From Bradyrhizobium sp. 138 (GTDB lineage Bacteria; Pseudomonadota; Alphaproteobacteria; Rhizobiales; Xanthobacteraceae): a DNA stretch of 64,000 nucleotides. This document shows, piece after piece, positions 25,033 through 32,796 of this stretch. The translations under genes and the position numbers were made by a program. A model generated the notes under the pieces. The model saw only the letters and a list, made by a program, of their open reading frames with translations. It ran no database searches and had not been told where the DNA came from. The stretch lies in contig NZ_JADPKT010000084.1 in NCBI RefSeq assembly GCF_023074075.1, positions 1 through 64,000 on the forward strand. The letters are read 5' to 3'. Every line of letters starts with the position of its first letter. Positions within the stretch are counted from its first letter, which is position 1.

Positions 25033-25521
25033 ATGTCCAAGCTCGTGCCCTGCATGTGGTTCAACGGCGATGCCGAGGACGCTGCAAAATTCTACGTCTC
25101 GCTCGTTCCGAATTCGGCGATCACGCACGTTCAGCGCAATGTTTCGGACAACCCGTCCGGAAAGGAAGGCTCCGTGCTCGTCGTCGAGTTCACCGTGGCA
25201 GGCCAGCCGCTGGTCGCGCTCAACGGCGGGATGAAGATGGAATACACCCACGCCATCTCGCTGATGATTCATTGCGACGATCAGGCGCAGGTCGACAGCG
25301 TCTGGAATGCGTTCCTGGCGCATGGCGGCAAGGAAGAGCAATGCGGCTGGCTCAGGGATCGCTGGGGCGTCGCCTGGCAGGTGGTGCCGAAGTTGATGTT
25401 TGAATTCCTGTCGAGCCCGGACAAGGCCGCAGCGGCACGCGCGATGCAAGCCATGATGAAGATGGTCAAGCTCGACATTGCTGCTGTACGCCGCGCATTC
25501 GAGGGCAAGTCGGCGGCGTGA
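25033..25521 (+). CDS. VOC-family protein, PhnB/3-demethylubiquinone methyltransferase-like
   Basis: A 162-residue protein of the PhnB-like VOC branch. It begins SKLVPCMWFNGDAEDAAKFY and has the characteristic block CGWLRDRWGVAWQVVPK. Proteins of this type are often labelled 3-demethylubiquinone-9 3-methyltransferase, but the fold has no methyltransferase domain, so that name is not supported. AAAGGAGC precedes ATG 25033. It follows the first VOC gene closely and is probably co-transcribed. Confidence 0.85.
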   Translation: MSKLVPCMWFNGDAEDAAKFYVSLVPNSAITHVQRNVSDNPSGKEGSVLVVEFTVAGQPLVALNGGMKMEYTHAISLMIHCDDQAQVDSVWNAFLAHGGKEEQCGWLRDRWGVAWQVVPKLMFEFLSSPDKAAAARAMQAMMKMVKLDIAAVRRAFEGKSAA

Positions 25522-25552
25522 CGTCAGGATGCTCTCGCCACCCGATCAGTGC

Positions 25553-25645
25553 CGTAGGGTGGGCAAAGGCGCTCTTGCGCCGTGCCCACCATCTGCCTCC
25601 GATTGAAAGAGGAGGTGGGCACGCTTCCGCTTTGCCCACCCTACG
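25553..25645. repeat. Palindromic intergenic repeat, family B (copy 2)
   Basis: CGTAGGGTGGGCAAAG at the left and CTTTGCCCACCCTACG at the right, with GTGCCCACC and GGTGGGCAC inside. It sits between the convergent VOC and beta-barrel genes, ending 15 bases from the latter's stop. Confidence 0.8.
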
Positions 25646-25659
25646 GGACCGTGGCCGTC

Positions 25660-26799
25660 TCAATAATTGATCCGCAGCCCCACGCCGCCATGGATGGTGT
25701 TGCCGACCGGCTGCGGGCCCAGCGTGCCGTTGGCGAAGAGATCCACGACCCAGCCTTTCTGCACGCGGAAGCCGAGGCGGCCGCCAAATTCGAACCAGCC
25801 CTGGTTGCCCATGGTCGGCACCACCACGCCGTTGCCGGTCACGGTGGCGACGATGCCGCTATGGCCAGCAAACGACTGCACCCAGCCGCCGTTGATATTG
25901 GCCTCGATGTTGCTGCCGTAGAGATGCGTCCACTGGCCGCCGATCTTGACCAGGCTGGTGCGGTCGGTGCCGGTCGCGACGGTGGCGTCGAACGGATTGA
26001 AGGCCACCGCATTGTCGCTGTAACCGGACACGCGCTGCCAGAGCTGCCAGACCTCGATCGAAGCCGCGACCTCGTCGCGCGGCGACACGCGGCTCATCCA
26101 GCCGGCGCGGCCGTAGACCGCGTAGTTCGAGGCGTTGGTCGAGCTCGTCACGCTCACCGGACCGAGACTGGTGTTGTAGCTGCGGGTGTAGCGCGCCTTC
26201 TCCCACGGCGTCAGGATCGTTCCGACGTCGAAGAACGGGCGCGAGGAGCCCCAATCGGTGAAGTCGTAGCGCAGCGCGAACGCACCGATCGGTGCGCTGG
26301 TGATCTTGTAACCGCCCTCGTTGTAGTGCGTGTAGGCGAGGCCGGCGAGCAGCGACAGATTGTTGGTCAGCTCCTTGCGGCCGTGGATGCCGGCCGAGAA
26401 CGAGCCGGCCGAGCCGAACGCGCTGATGCAGTCGCTGCAATTGACCTGCTCGTTGACGCCGAGCAGCACCGTGCCGAGCACCCGGTTGGTGATCATCTGG
26501 TTGAAGCGCTGGCCCGCGAGGCCGCCGATCGAATTGCCGCTGGAATCGGCGCCGCTCGGTGCCGGACTTGGTGACGGGTACGGCGACGGCGATGGCGACG
26601 GGGAGGGCGTAGGTGTGGGTGACGGATACGGCGACGGAGAATAGGTCGGGGACGGATTGGGATTCGGTTCACCGCACCCGGACTCGCACGCCGCCGCCTG
26701 CGCAGCCGCCGGGCTGGCGTTGAATGCGACAAGCGCAAACGCCGCAGTTGCGGTCAACGCAGCGGCAAGGATGAGGCGCCTGACGTTGAATTTCGCCAT
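25660..26799 (-). CDS. Outer-membrane beta-barrel (autotransporter-like) protein with Ser/Pro-rich linker
   Basis: A 379-residue exported protein with three parts. A signal peptide covers about 1-34 (RRLILAAALTATAAFALVAF, then AAAQAA). A linker at residues 45-82 is built almost only of Pro, Ser, Thr and Tyr (PSPSPYPSP-type units). The remainder (about 95-379) alternates polar and apolar residues in short beta strands and ends in an aromatic residue (GGVGLRINY), as outer-membrane barrels do. Two Cys (NCSDC) lie after the linker. No large passenger exists, so it is not a classical autotransporter. It starts 2 bases after the FecR-domain gene and is surely co-transcribed. Confidence 0.8.
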   Translation of the reverse strand: MAKFNVRRLILAAALTATAAFALVAFNASPAAAQAAACESGCGEPNPNPSPTYSPSPYPSPTPTPSPSPSPSPYPSPSPAPSGADSSGNSIGGLAGQRFNQMITNRVLGTVLLGVNEQVNCSDCISAFGSAGSFSAGIHGRKELTNNLSLLAGLAYTHYNEGGYKITSAPIGAFALRYDFTDWGSSRPFFDVGTILTPWEKARYTRSYNTSLGPVSVTSSTNASNYAVYGRAGWMSRVSPRDEVAASIEVWQLWQRVSGYSDNAVAFNPFDATVATGTDRTSLVKIGGQWTHLYGSNIEANINGGWVQSFAGHSGIVATVTGNGVVVPTMGNQGWFEFGGRLGFRVQKGWVVDLFANGTLGPQPVGNTIHGGVGLRINY

Positions 26800-26801
26800 C
26801 G

Positions 26802-27503
26802 TCAGCGCCCGCACAGCATGCTGTCGTCCTGGACGGCGGGCGTGATGGTCGGCGAGGCACCGGCGTACTGGTTGACCGCACACAATCCGGCGCTCGCGGC
26901 GCAGTTGGCGGCGAAGGTCCAGGGCGGCGTATTGGACTTGGTGATGCTCACCTTGCCGCCGGTCGAGGTGATGATCGCGGTGTCGCCAGGCTGGGTGAGT
27001 TGCACGCACTGGGAGCTCTTCGTACAGACGCTGGCCGCGCCGTCCTGAAGCACGACGACGGAGCGCCCGCGCTGCGAAAGGATGTCGAGCGTGGTGCCGC
27101 GCACGCCGATGGTCGCAAGCGGCGTCGTGATCTTGTAGGCGGCCTTGTCGGAATGTCCGGTGACAAAACGGAAAGCGCCGGTGGTCATGCGGATCGCGAC
27201 GTCGCGATAGCTGTGCTCGTCGTTGAACACAGTGCGGTCGAGCTTGAGCGTGGCGCTCGGCCCGAGCGACAGATTGGTGCTGTCGGCCATCACGAAGCGC
27301 GCTGCGCTGTCGGCGCCGGTGCGCACCGTCTCGTCGCGCAGCATGCTGTCGCCGACGCTGATCGGCGTGGTGGTCGCGGCCACGCGCACTACTTCGTTCT
27401 GGATCACGACGGCTTCGCCGACGCGCGTCTGCGCCAGCGCGCTGGGCGACGCACATAATGCGACCGACAACAGGGTGGGGAAAAACCAGAAACGCAAATT
27501 CAT
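26802..27503 (-). CDS. Secreted FecR-domain protein
   Basis: A 233-residue exported protein. ATG 27503 gives a clear signal peptide (MNLRFWFFPTLLSVALCASP, then SALAQT). The FecR-like core contains LRDETVRTGADSAARFVMAD, LSLGPSATLKLDR, FRFVTG and ITTPLATIGVRGTTLDI. Four Cys lie in the C-terminal third. It has no sigma-factor gene beside it, so it is not a classical FecR anti-sigma sensor; many exported FecR-domain proteins act in the cell envelope. It is paired with the beta-barrel gene downstream and divergent from the protein mannosyltransferase. Confidence 0.85.
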   Translation of the reverse strand: MNLRFWFFPTLLSVALCASPSALAQTRVGEAVVIQNEVVRVAATTTPISVGDSMLRDETVRTGADSAARFVMADSTNLSLGPSATLKLDRTVFNDEHSYRDVAIRMTTGAFRFVTGHSDKAAYKITTPLATIGVRGTTLDILSQRGRSVVVLQDGAASVCTKSSQCVQLTQPGDTAIITSTGGKVSITKSNTPPWTFAANCAASAGLCAVNQYAGASPTITPAVQDDSMLCGR

Positions 27504-27627
27504 TTCGCAACCGATCGATATGTCCCCTGATCGTACCGGATCGCGCATGCTTGCGATGTGGCGAAATTATCACAAGCGGCGCAGGACGTGCGTCATGCTT
27601 AGTGACAGTTGCGGCAGAATGCGTTCA

Positions 27628-28983
27628 ATGAAAACCGCGATCTCTTTTGTCCGCGGTGACGCAAATTTGCCACGCAAAACATCCCCACAGCAGCCGATTG
27701 AAACGTCCGCAGTTCCAAAGGTGTCGCGGAGCACAGTCATTGCTGTCGCAATTTTCCTGGTTGCCCATCTTGCGTTGCTGATCGGACTGGCGACGCCGGA
27801 GAAGTTCGTCTTCGACGAGGTGCACTACGTGCCGGCGGCGCGGCAGATGCTGGCACCGGCGATGTCGCAGCCGATGCTTAATCCGATGCATCCGCCGCTG
27901 GCGAAGGAGCTGATCGCGGCTTCGATCGCAGCCTTCGGAGACAACGCGTTCGGCTGGCGCTATCCCGCGACATTGTTCGGTGCATTGGCGATCGTCGCGA
28001 TCTATCTGTGCGGCCTCGCGCTGTTCTCCGCGCAAGGGCCCGCGGTCGCGGCCGCGCTGATCGCCGGGTTGAACCAGATGCTGTACGTGCAGGCGCGCAT
28101 CGCCATGCTCGATATCTTTGCGCTCGGCTTCGGTCTGCTCGCGACCGCGGCTTTCATGCATGGTTTTCGACGAGAGCGGCCGCAGGCGCTGTTCGCGCTC
28201 GCCGGCACCCTGTTCGGTCTGGCCGCCGCCTGCAAGTGGAGCGGCCTGTTTCCGCTCGGCGTCTGCATCGCCATCGTTGCGGTGATCCGCGTGATGCAGG
28301 GCTGGCGCACGCTGTTCGCCGACGCGAAGCCGAACGACTGGTATCGGCCGGACCTCTGGCCCGACTTGAGGCTGCATCATGTCGCGCTGTGCTTCGCCGT
28401 CTTGCCGGGCGTGGCTTACCTTGCCGCTTTCGTCCCGCTCTACGGATTGTCGCTGCCGGATTTGATCGAGGCGCAACGCCGGATCTTCGCTGACAATACG
28501 ACGACCGCGATTGCCGGCCACACTTATATGAGTTCGTGGCCGTCCTGGCCGCTGCTCGCCCGTCCAGTTTGGTTTCTGTTCGACAAGACGGCGGAGGACA
28601 ACATTGCCGCGATCGTCTTGCTCGGCAATCCGTTGGTGTTGTGGCCGGCGCTGATCGCGCTCGCGGTTGTGCTGCGCGATTTCATCGTGGCGCGGCGCTG
28701 GGATGCCTTCCTGATCGCGGCGTTCTATTTCGGGCCCTGGCTCGCCTGGGCGCTGCTGCCGCGCACACTCGGCTTCATCTATTATTACCTGCCGGCCGCG
28801 ACCGCTGCGTCGCTCGCGCTGGTCTATGTGCTGCGCCGGGAGGGATTGCCGCGTTGGCTGCTGTCGGCCTATGTCGGCATCGCAGCGGCCGGCTTTGCAA
28901 CCATGCTGCCGATCTCCGCGGCCTTCATCGGCACCACCATGCGGACCTTTGGCCGCCTGATGCTGTTCCAGAGCTGGATCTAG
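27628..28983 (+). CDS. Protein O-mannosyltransferase-like glycosyltransferase (GT39, PMT family)
   Basis: A polytopic membrane glycosyltransferase. With ATG 27628 it is 451 residues with about ten membrane segments. The PMT hallmark is present: the acidic pair in FDEVHYVPA (Asp63, Glu64) in the first periplasmic loop and HPPLAKE (88-94). Such enzymes move mannose from a polyprenyl-phosphate carrier to Ser or Thr of exported proteins. The start is uncertain (ATG at 27619 is also possible, and no strong ribosome-binding site is seen). It is divergent from the FecR/beta-barrel pair, whose Ser/Thr/Pro linker would be a plausible substrate. The sugar is not proven by sequence. Confidence 0.85.
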   Translation: MKTAISFVRGDANLPRKTSPQQPIETSAVPKVSRSTVIAVAIFLVAHLALLIGLATPEKFVFDEVHYVPAARQMLAPAMSQPMLNPMHPPLAKELIAASIAAFGDNAFGWRYPATLFGALAIVAIYLCGLALFSAQGPAVAAALIAGLNQMLYVQARIAMLDIFALGFGLLATAAFMHGFRRERPQALFALAGTLFGLAAACKWSGLFPLGVCIAIVAVIRVMQGWRTLFADAKPNDWYRPDLWPDLRLHHVALCFAVLPGVAYLAAFVPLYGLSLPDLIEAQRRIFADNTTTAIAGHTYMSSWPSWPLLARPVWFLFDKTAEDNIAAIVLLGNPLVLWPALIALAVVLRDFIVARRWDAFLIAAFYFGPWLAWALLPRTLGFIYYYLPAATAASLALVYVLRREGLPRWLLSAYVGIAAAGFATMLPISAAFIGTTMRTFGRLMLFQSWI

Positions 28984-29086
28984 TGCCCGCTTGCGTGCAT
29001 ATGCCAACCAGAATTGGCTTGCTTGAATCAATCGAGGCGTGTGGATTGGTCGCCATTGCCGGAATCGGAGAGGCGACGGGCGGGGC

Positions 29087-31027
29087 ATGGGAGATCATAT
29101 CGGGGCGGACCATTCCAACGCGGACTGGCTGCGCGCAGTCGTGGACACCGCGGTCGATGGGGTGATCCTGATGGACGCCCGCGGGCGCATTCTGATGTTC
29201 AACCCGGCCTGCGAGAAGCTGTTCGGCTATCCCACCGATGAGGTCGTCGGCCAGAACGTCAAGATGCTGATGCCGACGTCCTATCGCGAGGCCCATGACG
29301 GGTATCTTGATAGCTACCACGTCAGTGGCGAACGCAAGATCATCGGTATCGGCCGCGAGGTCATGGGACAGCGCAAGGACGGCTCGACCTTCCTGATGCA
29401 TCTGTCGGTCGGCGAGACCAAGCAGGTTTCGGGTGAATCCATCTTCGTCGGCATCGTCCACGACCTCACAGAGCGCGAGCGGGTCGAGCGCGAGTTGCGC
29501 GAGAGCGCGGCACGGCTGCGCGCGGTGGTCGACACCGCTGTCGACGGCGTGATCTTGATCGATTCCGACGGCTTCATCCTGAAATTCAACCCGGCCTGCG
29601 AGAGGCTGTTCAAATACGAGGCCGTCGAGGTTCTCGGGGAGAACGTCAAGATCCTGATGCCGGAGCCTTACCGGTCCGAGCACGACGGTTACATCCGCAA
29701 TTTCGTCACCACCGGCGAGAGGAAGATCATCGGCATCGGGCGCGAGGTGCTCGGCCGGCGCAAGGACGGCACGACCTTTCCGATGGACCTTTCGGTCGGC
29801 GAGGCCAAGCAGGAAGGCTCGTCGATCTTCGTCGGCATGATCCACGATTTGAGCGACCGCAAGCGCACCGAGGCGCAACTCATGCAAGCCCAGAAGATGG
29901 AGACGGTCGGGCAGCTCTCCGGCGGCATTGCTCACGATTTCAACAATCTCCTCACCGTGATCGTCGGCAATGCCGAATTTCTGGCCGAGCAATTGGTGGC
30001 GCGCGGGGACCTGAAGCGCCTCGCCGACGACATCTGTAGCGCCGGCGAGCGCGGCGCCGAGTTGACGCAGCGCCTGCTCGCCTTCAGCCGCAAGCAGCTG
30101 CTGCGGCCGGTCGAGACCGAATGCGGCAAGCTCGTCGAATCCATGCACAAGCTGCTGCGCCGGACGCTGCGTGAGGACATCGACATCACCACGCATTTCG
30201 ATCCGGCGCTGCGGCAGGCTTTCGCCGATCCGGTGCAGCTTGAATCGGCGATTCTCAACCTTGCGCTCAACGCCCAGGATGCAATGGCCTCCGGGGGACG
30301 GCTGTCCATCTCGACGGCGAATGCATCGCTCGATGCAGGCAACCACAACGCTCATCCCGACGTCGGGCCAGGCGAATATGTCGTTATCTCCGTGACAGAC
30401 ACCGGCTCTGGCATGCCGAGGCGGGTGCTGGAACGCGCGTTCGAACCCTTCTTCACCACCAAGGAGGTCGGCAAGGGCAGTGGGCTCGGGCTCAGCATGG
30501 TGTACGGCTTCGTCAAGCAATCCAACGGCCATGTCACGATCTATAGCGAGCCCGGCTTGGGCACGACCGTACGGATCTATCTTCCGGCCGCGCTGAGCAA
30601 GTCGCAGGGCGTGCCGCTGGCGGTCGAGAAGGAGGTGGCACCGAGCGGTTCGGAAACCGTGCTGGTCGTGGAGGACGATCCGTTCGTCCGGTCCTATGCC
30701 GTCATGAGCCTGGAGAGCCTGGGCTACAAGGTGATCTCCGCCGTCGATGGCAAGGAGGCCTTGCAGACACTCGCCGCGACGCCGCATGTCGACCTGCTGT
30801 TCACCGACGTCGTCATGCCCGGGGGCGTCAACGGGTGGGAACTCGCAGGCGCGGCCCGCAAGGAGAGGCCCGAGCTGCACGTGTTGCTGACCTCGGGTTA
30901 CGCTCTCGAGACGCTGGCCGCGAACGGCCACGTCCGACACGGTGCCCTGATCCTGGAAAAGCCGTACCGCAAGGCCGAGCTCGCGCGGCTGGTCCGGGAG
31001 GCGCTCGCCGGACCAGTGCCGGTCTGA
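29087..31027 (+). CDS. Hybrid histidine kinase with tandem FixL-like heme PAS domains and receiver domain
   Basis: A 646-residue soluble hybrid sensor kinase. Two similar PAS domains occupy about 10-135 and 140-265. Each contains the FixL heme signature: a histidine in EAHDGY (His70) or SEHDGY (His199) and, exactly 20 residues later, the arginine of IIGIGR (Arg90, Arg219). This is the same spacing as His200/Arg220 of B. japonicum FixL. Then come a HisKA/HATPase core (His283 in GGIAHDFNNLL; G boxes DTGSGM and GKGSGLGLS) and a C-terminal receiver domain with Asp574 (LFTDVVMP). No membrane segment is present. It probably senses oxygen or another gas; its output partner is not next to it. Confidence 0.92.
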   Translation: MGDHIGADHSNADWLRAVVDTAVDGVILMDARGRILMFNPACEKLFGYPTDEVVGQNVKMLMPTSYREAHDGYLDSYHVSGERKIIGIGREVMGQRKDGSTFLMHLSVGETKQVSGESIFVGIVHDLTERERVERELRESAARLRAVVDTAVDGVILIDSDGFILKFNPACERLFKYEAVEVLGENVKILMPEPYRSEHDGYIRNFVTTGERKIIGIGREVLGRRKDGTTFPMDLSVGEAKQEGSSIFVGMIHDLSDRKRTEAQLMQAQKMETVGQLSGGIAHDFNNLLTVIVGNAEFLAEQLVARGDLKRLADDICSAGERGAELTQRLLAFSRKQLLRPVETECGKLVESMHKLLRRTLREDIDITTHFDPALRQAFADPVQLESAILNLALNAQDAMASGGRLSISTANASLDAGNHNAHPDVGPGEYVVISVTDTGSGMPRRVLERAFEPFFTTKEVGKGSGLGLSMVYGFVKQSNGHVTIYSEPGLGTTVRIYLPAALSKSQGVPLAVEKEVAPSGSETVLVVEDDPFVRSYAVMSLESLGYKVISAVDGKEALQTLAATPHVDLLFTDVVMPGGVNGWELAGAARKERPELHVLLTSGYALETLAANGHVRHGALILEKPYRKAELARLVREALAGPVPV

Positions 31028-31035
31028 GCGGCGGT

Positions 31036-31061
31036 CCGCCTGCCGGTCGGACGGCAGGCGG
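31036..31061. terminator. Strong hairpin between convergent genes
   Basis: CCGCCTGCCG (31036-31045), loop GTCGGA and CGGCAGGCGG (31052-31061) form a perfect 10-base stem between the hybrid kinase gene and the OmpA-like gene. There is no T-run, so it may act as a transcript end stabiliser or a rho-linked stop rather than a classical terminator. Confidence 0.45.
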
Positions 31062-31075
31062 TGGTCGTCGTCAGA

Positions 31076-31717
31076 TCATTTCGACGCGGTCTTGGTGTCC
31101 ATGTTCACGACCTGGACGCGGCGGTTGATCGGGTCGGCACCGTTGGCGGTGTCCTTCAGCTTGGTCTCGCCGTAACCGACGGTGACCAGATCAGTACCGT
31201 TCAGGCCGTAGTTCTGCACCAAATACTTCTTGATGGTGTCGGCGCGCCGCTCGGAGAGCCCTTGATTATACTCTTCGCCACCGGTCGCGTCGGTATGGCC
31301 GGCGACCACGAAGGTCGAGCCCTTGAGCGCCGGATCGGACAGGGCCTTGCCGAGCGCCTGCACCGAGGCCATCGAGGTCTTGGCGATGTCGGCCGAGTTG
31401 TAGTCGAACTGGATTTCCAGGTCGATCTTCGGCTTGGTCGCGGCAAGCTCGGCGATCTGTTCGCGCTCCCCCGTCGAGAGCGACCGGGTCGAGCGGTTGC
31501 GTACGGTGTTCAGGAAAGTCGCTTCCTTGGCCTGCGCGGCCGTGTCGGCCTGCGGACCGACGGACAGGCCGCGGGTGACCGGCTTGGGCTTCAGTGCATC
31601 CAGGATCTTGTCGGTGGAGACGTTGTTGTCGCCGGCCAGGGCGAGGCCCGCCGTCATCGACAGCGCGGCGGTGAGAGTCATCGCCTTCAGTCCAAAGAAC
31701 TTATCAAAACGGGTCAT
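31076..31717 (-). CDS. OmpA-family outer-membrane/peptidoglycan-associated protein
   Basis: A 213-residue envelope protein. After a signal peptide (hydrophobic segment AMTLTAALSMTAGLALA) and a variable linker comes an OmpA-like peptidoglycan-binding domain: IQFDYNSADI, FVVAGHTDATGGEEYNQGLSERRAD (split by the usual GHTD and LSxxRA motifs) and VGYGETKLKD. It lacks an N-terminal beta barrel, so it is probably periplasmic or peripheral. Start 31717 is preferred because GAGG lies 8 bases before it; an ATG two codons upstream (31723) is too close. A perfect CRP-type palindrome lies 73 bases upstream. Confidence 0.9.
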   Translation of the reverse strand: MTRFDKFFGLKAMTLTAALSMTAGLALAGDNNVSTDKILDALKPKPVTRGLSVGPQADTAAQAKEATFLNTVRNRSTRSLSTGEREQIAELAATKPKIDLEIQFDYNSADIAKTSMASVQALGKALSDPALKGSTFVVAGHTDATGGEEYNQGLSERRADTIKKYLVQNYGLNGTDLVTVGYGETKLKDTANGADPINRRVQVVNMDTKTASK

Positions 31718-31789
31718 TGTCATATCCTCGGTGTTACGCCTGATAGCGATTTGATGCTGCGAGCCTAGGGCAGGTTCAAACGACTCTGA

Positions 31790-31805
31790 TGTGATCTTTG
31801 TCACA
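31790..31805 (-). promoter_or_regulatory. Perfect CRP/FNR-superfamily palindrome upstream of the OmpA-like gene
   Basis: TGTGATCTTTGTCACA (31790-31805) matches TGTGA-N6-TCACA exactly. It lies 73 bases before the OmpA-like start, in a 294-base gap otherwise without a gene on that strand. The centre is at a distance where a class I or II activator site would stand, depending on the unknown start of transcription. Confidence 0.55.
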
Positions 31806-32011
31806 TTCAAAGCAGCCAAGCCGAGACCACACTGGTCTGCCGCGATCGCGCTTCGAAGCCCGCTCCCTGGGTTCCTGGAAACCCGCATGCACCGATCGTC
31901 GCAAAGCCGTCGCCGCGCGGCCCGCACGTGAACAAGAATTCGTCCAGATGCCCGCCTAACAGGCTTCAATTATTCAACAATCCGTCCGCGACAGGAGCTG
32001 AGTACCGTCCA

Positions 32012-32329
32012 GTGCCGAGGCCAGGTGATTATCAGCGTGATTCCCAATTCTATCGCAGCGGCCCGCCGGATCGGACAGTGTCCCTGAACTCAATGCCCAT
32101 CTATATCGGCGCAGCCATGATTGCGGTGGCGATCCTGCTGTCGACGCTGATCACGGGGCTGACGTCCCGCTATGTCGGGGTCGAAGGGCCGAGCGACGAG
32201 AACATGTGGCTGGTCGACCGCCTTACCGGCAACGTCTATCGCTGCGAGGCGGAGGGGCGCGGTAAGGCCCTGTGCGAGCCGGATGTCGTCACGGGCAGTG
32301 TCGGGGAGCGCCCAAAAGCCGCACGCTGA
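32012..32329 (+). CDS. Hypothetical single-pass membrane protein
   Basis: A short protein that I do not recognise. It has one clear membrane segment (MPIYIGAAMIAVAILLSTLI) and a soluble C-terminal part with two Cys (VYRCEAEGRGKALCEPDVV), suggestive of a disulfide outside the cytoplasm. The start is uncertain. The frame is open from GTG 31928; GTG 32012 has AGGAG 14 bases before it and gives 105 residues; ATG 32093 gives a minimal 78. It is followed by a terminator-like hairpin and a small exported protein gene. Confidence 0.55.
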   Translation: MPRPGDYQRDSQFYRSGPPDRTVSLNSMPIYIGAAMIAVAILLSTLITGLTSRYVGVEGPSDENMWLVDRLTGNVYRCEAEGRGKALCEPDVVTGSVGERPKAAR

Positions 32330-32408
32330 TAGCGGGCTGGCGCTGCGGCGCAGCAACGAAATGTCTTCTCCCTGAAAACTTGTCGCTGAAGAATGGCTCT
32401 CGTGTTGG

Positions 32409-32430
32409 CCGGCATGGCGCCGGTTTTTTT
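32409..32430 (+). terminator. Rho-independent terminator
   Basis: CCGGC (32409-32413) and GCCGG (32419-32423) form a short GC stem followed by seven T residues (32424-32430). It ends the upstream membrane protein gene and stands just before the ribosome-binding site of the next gene. Confidence 0.6.
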
Positions 32431-32448
32431 CTACGGAGGAAACATTCG

Positions 32449-32694
32449 ATGAAGATCTTGCTTTCAGCCGTTCTGCTCGCCGCGTTCGCGGCCTCGCCGG
32501 CTTCTGCAGCAAAGATGCAGCCCTGTACGGGCGAGGCGATCGGCAAGTCGATGACCGCGATGGGAACCGTGGATTCGCCGGCCAAACAGGCGATGGCCAA
32601 GGAAATGGCTTCAGCCAACTCCGAGATGAGCAAAGGCAATATGCGGGGCGCCTGCAAGCACTACATGAAGGCGCAGAAGATGAGCGCGAAATAG
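32449..32694 (+). CDS. Small exported protein of unknown function
   Basis: An 81-residue protein with a signal peptide (KILLSAVLLAAFAASPASA, cut near ASA-AK) and a mature part of about 60 residues rich in Met, Ala and Lys. The mature part has two Cys (QPCTGEA and GACKHYM) that may form a disulfide. CGGAGGAAAC stands before ATG 32449. Repeated MA-type helices (SPAKQAMAKEMASANSEM) suggest a small helical hairpin. A terminator follows at 32714. Confidence 0.8.
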   Translation: MKILLSAVLLAAFAASPASAAKMQPCTGEAIGKSMTAMGTVDSPAKQAMAKEMASANSEMSKGNMRGACKHYMKAQKMSAK

Positions 32695-32713
32695 TTAAGC
32701 GTTCGCTGACCGG

Positions 32714-32748
32714 CCGCGCTGTCAGCAGATGGCAGCGCGGTTTTCTTT
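32714..32748 (+). terminator. Rho-independent terminator
   Basis: CCGCGCTG (32714-32721) pairs perfectly with CAGCGCGG (32733-32740) and is followed by TTTTCTTT. It ends the small exported protein gene. Confidence 0.75.
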
Positions 32749-32796
32749 GCCACTATTGTTTGCCTCGGCGCGAATCTCGCTACATTGCCTCCTGCA

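Noticed and set aside
26802..27503. FecR-domain gene considered as part of an iron-sensing FecI/FecR/FecA system
   Set aside because: There is no sigma factor or TonB-dependent receptor gene nearby, and the protein is exported with its own signal peptide rather than membrane-anchored.
31928..32011. Longer start for the single-pass membrane protein
   Set aside because: The GTG at 31928 has no ribosome-binding site and the added residues are not protein-like, although it cannot be excluded.
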